From contig JAZNNG010000024.1 in NCBI GenBank assembly GCA_045580165.1, positions 1 to 15,000 of the forward strand: DNA of 15,000 nucleotides, given 5' to 3'. Below are positions 6,276 to 14,122 of the stretch, piece after piece; position 1 is the first letter of the stretch, and each line of letters begins with the position of its first letter. The position numbers and the translations under genes were made by a program. The notes beneath the pieces are model-generated. The model had not been told where the DNA came from, searched no databases, and was given only the letters and a program-made list of their open reading frames with translations. Origin of the DNA: UBA4717 sp045580165 (GTDB taxonomy: Bacteria; Bacillota; Clostridia; Oscillospirales; CAG-272).

Positions 6276-6305
6276 TTTTTTCTCCTTTATATACGTATTT
6301 GAGCC

Positions 6306-7193
6306 TTACTTAGCAAGCGCGGCGCGTCTTTTTTTGATTTCACTTACGAAGTAGTGACCGACGTCAGCCATAAGTCTCCACGCCGAGGTCTTAAGCTCGG
6401 TCGGGAAGACTTTCGGAAAGGCGGAGGCTTCAAAGGTGATGTCGCCCTCGTAGCCTATCTCTGCAAGAGCGTCGAGCATTTCGTCAAAGTTTACCTTCTG
6501 AGTATAGGGAAGGGTGTGATTGTCGCGCACCGTGTCAACGTCGTGAATATGGAGTCCGAAAAGTCTGTCGTGGCCGAGAGTGAGTATCATATTCTTGACG
6601 CTCTCTCCCGTGAGCACCGTGTGACCTATATCAAGACAAGCCTTGAGGTAGGGAGAATCTATCATATCGACGTACTCGGCAAACTCCTTTGCTTCGGCGC
6701 AGGTCGACTGAATAATAGTTTTGTTGTTCGGGTTAAACTGCCACATATTTTCTGTCAGAACAATAATTCCGAGCTTTTCTGCGTAGGGTACGAGGTCTTT
6801 GTAAAACTCGTAGTTTTCCTTTTTGAGAAACTCCACGTTACCCATATACGGAACGTACTGCATAGGATGTACGACTATCGCCTTCGCGCCGATAATCGAG
6901 GCTATCTCCATACAGCGCACTGTGTCTGCGAAGAGCTTGGTGTCGGGCTTTGCCGCACCGAGATGGGAGCCGAAGATCGCGTGAGACTGGTTGCAGGGAA
7001 GACTGATGGAGTCGGCGTAAGCGCGGACCTCGTGCGCTACCTTTACGTAGTCGTCACCGCAGAAGATCTCGGGAATATCGGTGCCGCGATCCATCAGCGA
7101 GAGGTCAAACGCGGTAAATCCCGCCTCCTTCATCATTTTAAGTGTGGTTTTATAGTCAAAGGTTCTGAATTCGGTTGCTGTTGAAACTAACAT
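6306..7193 (-). CDS. Sugar phosphate isomerase/epimerase (xylose-isomerase-like TIM barrel)
   Basis: 295 residues with the pattern of the AP-endonuclease-2/xylose-isomerase-like TIM barrel family, which isomerises or epimerises sugars, inositols or related compounds with a divalent metal. Visible barrel motifs are IVVHP (H109), TEN (E148), CLDIGHT (D188, H191), LHIHDVD (H215, H217, D218) and TFEAS (E255), which fit the metal-binding Glu/Asp/His/Glu set. Substrate cannot be told. No signal peptide, so cytosolic. ATG 7193 has AAGGAG 8 bases upstream; the frame continues upstream into the ligase gene but that part is out-of-frame shadow. It lies 14 bases after the ligase, suggesting a role in supplying or modifying a sugar for the polymer that protein handles (inference). 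Confidence 0.88.
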   Translation of the reverse strand: MLVSTATEFRTFDYKTTLKMMKEAGFTAFDLSLMDRGTDIPEIFCGDDYVKVAHEVRAYADSISLPCNQSHAIFGSHLGAAKPDTKLFADTVRCMEIASIIGAKAIVVHPMQYVPYMGNVEFLKKENYEFYKDLVPYAEKLGIIVLTENMWQFNPNNKTIIQSTCAEAKEFAEYVDMIDSPYLKACLDIGHTVLTGESVKNMILTLGHDRLFGLHIHDVDTVRDNHTLPYTQKVNFDEMLDALAEIGYEGDITFEASAFPKVFPTELKTSAWRLMADVGHYFVSEIKKRRAALAK

Positions 7194-7207
7194 TAATTTA
7201 CTCCTTA

Positions 7208-9124
7208 TTATAAGCCGTATTGTTGGTCGGGCTGCCTGAGACATCTGCGCGCGGCGGTAGTCAGACCTATTATAAGCCAGAACATAAGATACACGCGGTA
7301 GTTGTACCATACGTAGTCGGTAAGCCCCTGCACTAAAACTGCGAATATTCCGCACATCATAGCGACGGGTATATATTTTTTGCCCGTAGGCTCGTATTTG
7401 TTGAAGGTAAAAACACTTTGGGCAAAGAAGAGAATTATTATGAGGAAGATGAGAAGCACCACTATACCGTGCTCGGTGATTATCTGTAAAAAAAGATTGT
7501 GCGCGTGGGGCGCGGTCTCGATTCCCGAGAGCGAGTACGCGGGGTAGACCTCGGCAAACGCGGGATAGCCCGTGCCGATACCCGAGAACCAGTAATCCTT
7601 GAGCATTCTCATAACGCCACTCCATATATTGACGCGGTACGAGGTCGAGGTGTCCGCGAGGTTACCGATGCTCGTAAAGCGGTTGATTATGGAGTCGGGA
7701 AGAACGAACGGTACGAACGGCAGAAGCGCAATGCCCGAAAGTATAAGGGCTAGCACCTTCTTGCTATACATTATCAGCATAATTACTGCGCTGAACAAGA
7801 ATCCGAGCCACGCGCCTCTCGACCAAGTAAACACAAGACAGAGTGTGGAGGTGCAGAGCGTAACGAACGCGGCGGAACGGCTCGAATGCCTGTCGGACGT
7901 CAGCATAAGCGCAAAGGCGAGCGGGATAAGCATAATGAGGTATTCCGCAAGGACGTTGGGGTTTTCAAATGTTGATACCACGCGTCCCTCAATGTCCGAA
8001 AACAGAGTGGTGTCGTGCCACTTGGTAGCGCCCAGACCGAAAACGTACTGAGCGACTCCGAACGCCGACACGCCGAAAAGCGACGCCATCAGTCCGAACA
8101 GACACTTGTTTAGCATTTCCTTTGTGCGAACGAGGTTGGCGCACAGGAAATATCCGAGTAAGAACACGGTGTATATAAGCGCTGGCTTAAGACTGCCTGC
8201 GGCATTTGGGGATATAAGTCCGCCCACAAGTGTCATCACCGTGAAGATGGTTATCATAAGGTCCATAAGACCGAATTTTATGCTTCTTTTACCGCGCGCG
8301 ACCTTGAGAATGAACGAGAACGATACGAATACCGTCATTGCCGCGAGAAGTTTCGACGGGGGTAAAGGAGTAAGGACTGCAAACGGAGCGAGAACTATGA
8401 TGGTCAGAATTCCGAACTCGGGAATACACATCACCGCGTATGCGCCGATAGCGGCAACCAAACCGATTATTATATAGAGGGGAGATATCACGGCGCTGAG
8501 AAGTCCAAGCACCATTCCCGAAACGAACGGTATATAAGTGTGCTCACGGCGCACCGTATCTTTTTCAAAGGTTTCGCGGCTCGCGCCGATGACCGTGAAT
8601 ATAATGAATGAGGCAAATCTGCTCTCTCTAAGCGACTGTGCGAGGCTCTGATTTGAGAACATAAGCGGCAGCGACATCAGAACGAGCACCGCGCCGATAA
8701 GACACGGAGTGAGGTTCATAGCCGAAAGGTCGCTTTTTGAAAGCGCCGCTTCTATGAAGAATACTATCTCGGTGTAGATTCCGAACGAGAGTAAAAACAC
8801 ACCGTGAATTCTGAGCGAGCAGTACAGAACCGTATTCAAGAAGTCGGAAACCGCACCGAGAATGAAGCTTTGCTCAAACTCGCCCGCAATAAGTCGCTTT
8901 GTTGGGATCGCCACTCTTTCGCCGTATTTAAGCCTTTTTATAAGCGAAAAGATACCGCTTTTTCTTGCGGCGCCCGTTTCCTTTTCGTAGGAGGTTGCGA
9001 TACTGCCCCAGAAGCCGTTTGCAAAGCCCTTGTATATAAGCCCCGCAAGTCCCAAAAGGAAGCTTACTATAACGCTGCTTCTGAAATATTCGGAGAAGCT
9101 TTTTTTCTTTTTCTGATTGTTCAA
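7208..9124 (-). CDS. O-antigen ligase/polymerase-family (Wzy/WaaL-like) membrane protein
   Basis: 638 residues, multi-spanning. The C-terminal two thirds match the O-antigen ligase family: ENPNVLAEYLIMLIP (387-401), TWSRGAWLG (433-441, Arg436), RVNIWSGVMRMLKDYWFSGI (497-516), and PHAHNLFLQIITEHGI (539-554, His540/His542) followed by helices. The Arg and His correspond to residues known to matter in WaaL. Such enzymes join or transfer lipid-linked glycans outside the membrane; in a Gram-positive a secondary cell-wall polymer or exopolysaccharide is a likelier product than O-antigen. The first 200 residues are unusual: a basic start, one helix (about 16-33), a loop of some 50 residues with KRLKYGER, and further helices. 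The start is TTG at 9124 with AAGGAG inside the end of trmD, so translation is likely coupled. Confidence 0.88.
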   Translation of the reverse strand: MNNQKKKKSFSEYFRSSVIVSFLLGLAGLIYKGFANGFWGSIATSYEKETGAARKSGIFSLIKRLKYGERVAIPTKRLIAGEFEQSFILGAVSDFLNTVLYCSLRIHGVFLLSFGIYTEIVFFIEAALSKSDLSAMNLTPCLIGAVLVLMSLPLMFSNQSLAQSLRESRFASFIIFTVIGASRETFEKDTVRREHTYIPFVSGMVLGLLSAVISPLYIIIGLVAAIGAYAVMCIPEFGILTIIVLAPFAVLTPLPPSKLLAAMTVFVSFSFILKVARGKRSIKFGLMDLMITIFTVMTLVGGLISPNAAGSLKPALIYTVFLLGYFLCANLVRTKEMLNKCLFGLMASLFGVSAFGVAQYVFGLGATKWHDTTLFSDIEGRVVSTFENPNVLAEYLIMLIPLAFALMLTSDRHSSRSAAFVTLCTSTLCLVFTWSRGAWLGFLFSAVIMLIMYSKKVLALILSGIALLPFVPFVLPDSIINRFTSIGNLADTSTSYRVNIWSGVMRMLKDYWFSGIGTGYPAFAEVYPAYSLSGIETAPHAHNLFLQIITEHGIVVLLIFLIIILFFAQSVFTFNKYEPTGKKYIPVAMMCGIFAVLVQGLTDYVWYNYRVYLMFWLIIGLTTAARRCLRQPDQQYGL

Positions 9125-9130
9125 GCCGGT

Positions 9131-9838
9131 TTACTCCTTTCGCTCGTTGTTTTCGAGCAGGTCGGGCCGCTTCAAGCGCGTTTTCTCAAGCGCCTGCTCA
9201 CGTCGCCAGGCCTCTATATTTGCGTGATGTCCGCTTAGAAGCACCTCGGGCACGAGTCTGCCTTTAAAATCGTACGGACGTGTGTATTGCGGATACTCGA
9301 GCATGCCCGACGCGATGCTTTCGTTTTCGTAGCACTCCTTGTCGGAGAGCACTCCGTCTATAAGCCTTGACACGGAGTCAACGAGTATGCAGGCAGGAAG
9401 CTCGCCTCCCGTCAGCACGTAGTCGCCGATGGAGATCTCCTCGTCAACTATCTCGTCGATTATTCTCTGGTCGACACCCTCGTAGTGACCGCAAAGAATT
9501 ATAAGATTGTCGTATTCCGAGAGCTCGCGCGCCTTGCTCTGAGTGAGCACGCTGCCCTGCGGCGACATATATATTACCCGTCTTTTTTCTATATTGGTTT
9601 CCTTCATCGAGTCAAGCACCGAGAGGTAACAGTTATATATCGGAGTGGGGCTCATAAGCATTCCCATACCGCCGCCGTAGGGAGTGTCGTCAACGCGTCT
9701 GTGCTTGTTGCCCGAAAAATCCCTGATATCGTGGGTGTGCACCTCGATTAGACCTGCGGTCCTTGCCCTGCCGATTATACTTTCGCCAAGTACGTTTTCC
9801 ACCATATCGGTAAAAAGCGTCATAATATCAAAACGCAA
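9131..9838 (-). CDS. trmD: TrmD, tRNA (guanine-37 N1) methyltransferase
   Basis: Methylates N1 of G37 next to the anticodon and prevents +1 frameshifting. 235 residues, SPOUT trefoil-knot fold. Motifs are MRFDIMTLF (1-9), DTPYGGGMGM (51-60), SPQG (92-95), GHYEGVDQR (117-125), ISIGDYVLTGGE (135-146) and EYPQYTRP (181-188). By eye, Glu173 aligns with the catalytic Asp169 of E. coli TrmD. The start is TTG at 9838: the family opens with M-K/R-FD, and the next in-frame ATG would remove it. The upstream GGCAGGG is a modest ribosome site. It follows rimM by 14 bases, the classic rimM-trmD order, but rplS is not behind it; the ligase-like gene is. Confidence 0.96.
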   Translation of the reverse strand: MRFDIMTLFTDMVENVLGESIIGRARTAGLIEVHTHDIRDFSGNKHRRVDDTPYGGGMGMLMSPTPIYNCYLSVLDSMKETNIEKRRVIYMSPQGSVLTQSKARELSEYDNLIILCGHYEGVDQRIIDEIVDEEISIGDYVLTGGELPACILVDSVSRLIDGVLSDKECYENESIASGMLEYPQYTRPYDFKGRLVPEVLLSGHHANIEAWRREQALEKTRLKRPDLLENNERKE

Positions 9839-9852
9839 AATAAAGCCCTGCC

Positions 9853-10365
9853 TTAATCTTCAAACATTCCGGGAATAGGGGATATCCATATTCCGCGCCC
9901 AACGTCTATTTCTTCGATAAATTCGTCCACTCCGGGCACGAGCACCTCGCGCCCGTCGGGGGTTTTTACAACGTGTATGTCGGAGGCAACGCTCTCGAAA
10001 ACATCCTCGAGCACTCCGAGCTTTTCGTCTGTGCCGTATCTGAATACGTCAAGACCTATCATATCTATAATGAAGGCCGCGTCCTCGTCTATCGGGATAG
10101 TGTCGCGCTCGGCGTATACCACCTTGTTTTTGAGAAGCAGAGCCGCATCCATGTCATCGACTCCCTCAAGCTTGATAAGACCGCATTTTTTATGCTCCGA
10201 CGCCGATATGACGTTGTAGCCGACCAATCCGTCCCGCTTTTTTACATAAAGACGGGGGATAGAGCATAGAACGTCGACCGAATCGCACCAGGATTCGACC
10301 TTGAGCGCTCCCTTTACTCCGTGAGTATTTATTATTTTTCCGCATTCAAGAAAATTTTCTTCCAT
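9853..10365 (-). CDS. rimM: RimM, 16S rRNA processing and 30S maturation factor
   Basis: Helps assemble the 30S head, binding near ribosomal protein S19. 170 residues. The N-terminal beta-barrel begins with GKIINTHGVKG (9-19, the family signature), and the C-terminal PRC-barrel covers about 95-165, with DVFRYG, LGVLEDVFE and VLVPGVDEFIEEID. ATG 10365 has GGAG 6 bases upstream, and a small hairpin lies just ahead of that. It is the first gene of the run down to 5266. The gap to the divergent amidase gene is 96 bases. In many bacteria rimM follows rpsP; here it is first, so the operon has a break compared with that common order. Confidence 0.95.
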   Translation of the reverse strand: MEENFLECGKIINTHGVKGALKVESWCDSVDVLCSIPRLYVKKRDGLVGYNVISASEHKKCGLIKLEGVDDMDAALLLKNKVVYAERDTIPIDEDAAFIIDMIGLDVFRYGTDEKLGVLEDVFESVASDIHVVKTPDGREVLVPGVDEFIEEIDVGRGIWISPIPGMFED

Positions 10366-10376
10366 TTGTTCTCCAT

Positions 10377-10388
10377 AGCCTTACGGCT
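10377..10388 (-). promoter_or_regulatory. Small hairpin ahead of the rimM ribosome binding site
   Basis: On the minus strand AGCC pairs with GGCT around the loop GTAA, a GNRA-type tetraloop. It ends two bases before the GGAG of rimM. Only 4 bp, so a role in translation control is a guess. Confidence 0.35.
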
Positions 10389-10403
10389 TAAAATGAATTT
10401 TCG

Positions 10404-10437
10404 GTATATAAGGCGCAGTCCTGCGCATACATATAAT
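10404..10437 (+). promoter_or_regulatory. cwlD promoter region with 14-bp palindrome
   Basis: GCGCAG (10413-10418), TC, CTGCGC (10421-10426) form a perfect inverted repeat. It ends at a TATAAT (10432-10437) with no acceptable -35 at 17 bp. An alternative reading is a sigma-E-like (sporulation) promoter: GTATAT (10404-10409), 16 bp, CATACATA (10426-10433), against the consensus CATACANT with one mismatch. Either way the palindrome fills the spacer and could be an operator. Confidence 0.4.
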
Positions 10438-10461
10438 GTAGTAAATATCGGAGGAATACGT

Positions 10462-11193
10462 ATGAAAAGCCGTATTAAAAAGTCGTTTATCGTAGAGTTT
10501 ACACTGTTTTCGGTTATTCTTGCAATAGTGGTGGGAAGTCTCGGAGTTCTGGGATACAAGCTTGTCACGGGTCACGCACCCATACTTGAAGCCTCTGCCC
10601 CGAGAGCGAGAAGCGTCATTGTCGACGCGGGCCACGGAGGAGAGGACGGAGGCGCAACGGGCGTGTCGGGTGTGCTTGAAAAGGAATTAAACCTCAAGGT
10701 TGCCGAGAAAACGGCGGCGCTTTTCAGACTCTTCGGCTACGACGTAATAATGACGCGCGAGAGCGATATCTCGCTCGGTGAGGACGCGCCCAAGGGAAAG
10801 CGTAAGATGACCGACCTTAAGAAAAGACTTGAAGTGGCAAACGCCAATCCTGACGCGGTGTTTTTAAGCATACATATGAATAAGTTTCCCCAAGAGGTCT
10901 GCCGCGGATTCCAGCTCTGGTATTCTCCGAACGCCGACACCAGCCGCAGACTTGCCGACATTATAGAAACAACGGTCAAGGTGAATCTGCAAAAGGACAA
11001 TACCCGTCAGAGCAAGAAGGCGGGAGAGGCAATATACTTGCTTGACCGTATAAAGAACACCGCCGTGCTTGCCGAATGCGGCTTTATTTCAAACAAGGAG
11101 GAATGCGCGCTTCTTTCTGACAATTCCTATCAGAACACGCTTGCGGCGTGCCTCGTTTATTCGGTCGGTGACTTCTTCAAAAACGTAGGTTAA
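10462..11193 (+). CDS. cwlD: N-acetylmuramoyl-L-alanine amidase, CwlD-like
   Basis: A zinc amidase (Amidase_3) cleaving the bond between MurNAc and the stem peptide. In spore formers CwlD, with PdaA, makes muramic-delta-lactam in the spore cortex. 243 residues, close to CwlD (about 235-240). A membrane anchor lies at about 10-31 (uncleaved-looking), then the catalytic domain VIVDAGHGGEDGGATG (52-67, His58), LEKELNL (72-78, Glu73), SIHMN (136-140, His138) and LAECGFISN (203-211, Glu205 catalytic). There is no SPOR, SH3 or choline-binding repeat, which favours CwlD over vegetative amidases. ATG 10462 is preceded by GGAGG at 8 bases; a longer frame from 10321 runs through the rimM start and is rejected. 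It is the only plus-strand gene in this part and its stop overlaps that of radA. Confidence 0.88.
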   Translation: MKSRIKKSFIVEFTLFSVILAIVVGSLGVLGYKLVTGHAPILEASAPRARSVIVDAGHGGEDGGATGVSGVLEKELNLKVAEKTAALFRLFGYDVIMTRESDISLGEDAPKGKRKMTDLKKRLEVANANPDAVFLSIHMNKFPQEVCRGFQLWYSPNADTSRRLADIIETTVKVNLQKDNTRQSKKAGEAIYLLDRIKNTAVLAECGFISNKEECALLSDNSYQNTLAACLVYSVGDFFKNVG

Positions 11194-12578
11194 GCCTTGC
11201 AGTATGCGAGCGCCTCGAAAACGCTCCTTATGGGGATTATCTCAATGCCCGCGTATTTTTCGGGCTTTATCTTCGCCATATTTCTGTGAGGCACGAGTAT
11301 CTTGGTAAACCCAAGCCTTGACGCCTCGGAAATTCTCTTTTCTATCTCGGTAACTGCTCTTACCTCGCCTGCGAGTCCCACCTCGCCGATGGCGATAAGT
11401 CCGCTTTCAACGGGAATGTCACGCAGTCCCGAAACGAGCGCCATTATCACCGCAAGGTCTGCGGCAGGCTCGTCTACTCTGATGCCGCCAACGGCGTTTA
11501 GGTAAACGTCGCTCGTGAAGAACTTAAAGCCCTGCCTTTTTTCAAGAACGGCGATGAGCAGACACGCGCGGTTGTAGTCAATACAGTTTGCGGTACGCCT
11601 TGGAGAGGGGAACGAGGTCGCGGTCACAAGCGCCTGTATCTCTGCGATGACGGGACGCGTTCCCTCCATAAGACAGACCGCGCAGCTTCCCGAAACGCCG
11701 TCGCGGCGGTCGGAGAGAAGCATCTCGGAGGGGTTCGGAACCTCCTCAAGACCCGAATCTGTCATTTCAAACAGACCTATCTCGTTGGTCGAGCCGTATC
11801 TGTTCTTGATTGCGCGTATCATTCTGTACGAGCGTATCTTTTCGCCCTCGAAGTATAGCACTGCGTCAACCATGTGCTCAAGCACCTTAGGTCCCGCGAT
11901 AGAGCCCTCCTTGTTGACGTGTCCGACCAACACCGTCGATACTCCCTCGTTCTTTGCTTTTGATATGAACGACAGAGCGCACTCGCGCACCTGCGCGATG
12001 CTGCCGGGCGCCGAGGCGATGCTCTCGCTGTATACGGTCTGGATGGAGTCGACTATCATAATGTCGGGCTTAAGCTCGCCCGCGCATTTTATTATATCGT
12101 TTACGTTGGTTTCTGTGAGAAGATAGAGGCTTTCGGCGGTGTCTACCCCCGAGAGTCTTTTTGCTCTGAGCTTTATCTGGTCGCGTGATTCCTCACCCGA
12201 AACGTATAGCACCTTTTTGTTGCCGTCTGCGAGAGTTCTGCATATCTGTAAAAGCAGAGTGGACTTACCGATACCCGGCTCGCCTGCGAGCAATACCACC
12301 GAGCCCGAAACCAGTCCGCCTCCGAGCACGCGGTCAAGCTCACCGATGCCCGTTTTTTCTCTGTGGGTATCGCTTATCTCGTAGTCCGAGAATTTGACCA
12401 CCGTGTTTTCGTATTTCGGTGCGACTCTTTTTACGTTAGTTACCTTCTCCGCCTTTTCGGCTTCCTTTTCGACCTCAACGGCGGAGTTCCACGCGCCGCA
12501 TACCGTGCATCTGCCAAACCACTTTGACGATTCGGCGCCGCACTCGGCACATTCAAATATAGCTTTCTGATTTTTCAT
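11190..12578 (-). CDS. radA: RadA (Sms), DNA repair ATPase
   Basis: A hexameric ATPase that promotes branch migration and D-loop extension in recombination. 462 residues, normal. Order: C4 zinc finger C10-x2-C13 and C24-x2-C27; Walker A GEPGIGKST (99-107); Walker B IMIVDSIQT (D177); the RadA motif KNRYG (258-262; usually KNRFG); and a C-terminal Lon-protease-like domain (about 345-460, VGGIRVDEPAADLA, AIGEVGLAGEVR) which in RadA is a structural scaffold. ATG 12578 has only a distant AAAGGA (about 13 bases, within the end of the kinase gene). The gene follows the sensor kinase after 9 bases, so it is probably cotranscribed. Its TAA overlaps the cwlD stop in TTAA. Confidence 0.97.
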   Translation of the reverse strand: MKNQKAIFECAECGAESSKWFGRCTVCGAWNSAVEVEKEAEKAEKVTNVKRVAPKYENTVVKFSDYEISDTHREKTGIGELDRVLGGGLVSGSVVLLAGEPGIGKSTLLLQICRTLADGNKKVLYVSGEESRDQIKLRAKRLSGVDTAESLYLLTETNVNDIIKCAGELKPDIMIVDSIQTVYSESIASAPGSIAQVRECALSFISKAKNEGVSTVLVGHVNKEGSIAGPKVLEHMVDAVLYFEGEKIRSYRMIRAIKNRYGSTNEIGLFEMTDSGLEEVPNPSEMLLSDRRDGVSGSCAVCLMEGTRPVIAEIQALVTATSFPSPRRTANCIDYNRACLLIAVLEKRQGFKFFTSDVYLNAVGGIRVDEPAADLAVIMALVSGLRDIPVESGLIAIGEVGLAGEVRAVTEIEKRISEASRLGFTKILVPHRNMAKIKPEKYAGIEIIPIRSVFEALAYCKA

Positions 12579-12587
12579 ATCGACACG

Positions 12588-14078
12588 TCAGCTTCCTTTG
12601 CTTATTTCCGCCTCGCGTATAAGAGACAGAGAGAAGGTGAATTCACAGAATTTTCCGTATTCGCTTCGGGCATATATTTCTTCACCGTGAGCCTCAATAA
12701 TGGTTTTTGCGATATACATGCCGAGACCCACGCCCGTCTTGTCAAGACCGCGGCTCTTATCGCTCTTGTAGAATCTGTCGAACACGAAGGGAAGCTCCTC
12801 GGACTTGATGCCGACGCCCTCGTTATATACCGATATCCATATTTTTGAGTTCTTTTCGGTTATGGTGATTCGGTACTTCGCTCCATCGTTTGAAAACTTT
12901 ACGGCGTTGTCGCAGATGTTGTAGAGTATCTGATAGATGGCGTCGCGGTCTGCCCACGCGAACATTTTATCGCTGTCGCATATAAACTCAACGTCAAGCT
13001 TCTTTTCCTCAAGCTTCTGCTCGAAGCCGATGATGATGATACGCGCCATTTCGCATATATCGAAGGCGGCCTTGGTGAATTTGCGCTCACCAGCCTGAAT
13101 TCTCGTGATGTCAAGAAGCGAGCTTACGAGTCTTGAAAGTCTGCGTACCTCGTTTCTTATGATGTCGAGGTAGTACGCGTGCTTGTCGGGCGGAATGGTC
13201 CCGTCGATGATGCCGTCGATAAAGCCCGATATGGTAGTCATAGGCGTACGCAGGTCGTGGGACACGTTTGCGAGGAAGGAGCGCCTCAGCTCCTCACTGC
13301 TTGAGAGCGAGGTCGCCATAGTGTTGAATGCGCTTGCAAGCTCGGAGATCTCGTCTTGACCGGTTACGGGTACTCGCACGTCAAAGTGACCCGATGCAAA
13401 GCTTTTAGCCGCGCGGCTCATACTCTTTAATGGACTCGTTATCCTTTCACTTATGAAATATACCGCTATCATGGTAGCGAGAAGTATCCATAAGCAGGAC
13501 ATCGTAATAGTCCTTACCATACTTTCGTTAAGTCCGGGGAGTGTGAAATTCGACGAGCATACGAAAAGGATACCGCGTATCATACCGCTTGTTGCCTCAA
13601 GAGGGAGCGCGTAAACGAGATAGTCGCCGCTGTCGGTCGACCAGCGTCCCGAGAAGCTGCCGTTATTGGCAATTTCAAGAATGATGTCGGCAGGGATCTT
13701 TGTAAATACGGGCGCCGACGGCGCTTCATCTGAAATATGCTTGTTGTAGAGCAGGATATTTCCTGCGGCGTCTGTGATGAACGGGTCGATATCCTCGGTG
13801 TAGGAGTCAAGCGCGTACACGATGCTCTCAAGTGTCAGCTTGTTGCTCTCGATGAATTTGCTAAACGCCTCCTCGCTCGCGAATGCCGAGGGATATTTTT
13901 CGTATGTCATTTCCATATAGCCCTGAATGGTGGTAGCAACCTTTACGAGCGACTCTGCCTTTTCGCTTTTGGCATAATCGTTCACCGTGGTAACTAATAC
14001 CGCAGTCAGAATAAGAAAGCTTATGGTAATGATCAGCATAAACGCCGATATATATTTAGTGAATACGCTTTTGAACAT
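12588..14078 (-). CDS. Sensor histidine kinase (HAMP-HisKA-HATPase)
   Basis: 496 residues, membrane-bound class I histidine kinase. Helix 1 is at about 10-31, an extracellular sensor domain at about 32-187 (possibly Cache/PAS-like: DPFITDAAGNILLYNKH near 98-114), helix 2 at about 188-209, then HAMP (210-262). HisKA contains the phospho-acceptor FLANVSHDLRTPM (His274); the HATPase domain has N-box ICDNAVKFS (Asn391), G1 NEGVGI (419-424), DRFYKSD and G2 GVGLGMYIAK (449-458). All catalytic residues are present, so it should be active. ATG 14078 was chosen because the predicted transcript start lies near 14116, downstream of the longer frame's start at 14132. No response regulator is adjacent; radA follows instead. 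The partner regulator and signal are unknown. Confidence 0.93.
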   Translation of the reverse strand: MFKSVFTKYISAFMLIITISFLILTAVLVTTVNDYAKSEKAESLVKVATTIQGYMEMTYEKYPSAFASEEAFSKFIESNKLTLESIVYALDSYTEDIDPFITDAAGNILLYNKHISDEAPSAPVFTKIPADIILEIANNGSFSGRWSTDSGDYLVYALPLEATSGMIRGILFVCSSNFTLPGLNESMVRTITMSCLWILLATMIAVYFISERITSPLKSMSRAAKSFASGHFDVRVPVTGQDEISELASAFNTMATSLSSSEELRRSFLANVSHDLRTPMTTISGFIDGIIDGTIPPDKHAYYLDIIRNEVRRLSRLVSSLLDITRIQAGERKFTKAAFDICEMARIIIIGFEQKLEEKKLDVEFICDSDKMFAWADRDAIYQILYNICDNAVKFSNDGAKYRITITEKNSKIWISVYNEGVGIKSEELPFVFDRFYKSDKSRGLDKTGVGLGMYIAKTIIEAHGEEIYARSEYGKFCEFTFSLSLIREAEISKGS

Positions 14079-14122
14079 ATCTTCTGCCTTTTCGACTGTA
14101 AAATTATACTTATACAAAATAC

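Noticed and set aside
6354..7184. Plus-strand open frame of 276 codons opposite the isomerase
   Set aside because: Exactly mirrors the isomerase gene, whose motifs and AAGGAG site are clear; the mirror product shows no domain.
7194..7625. N-terminal extension of the sugar isomerase
   Set aside because: The extra sequence overlaps the ligase gene in another frame and is not barrel-like; ATG 7193 has a strong ribosome site.
10321..10461. Upstream start for the CwlD-like amidase
   Set aside because: Would overlap the rimM start and add a low-complexity peptide; ATG 10462 with GGAGG gives the family length.
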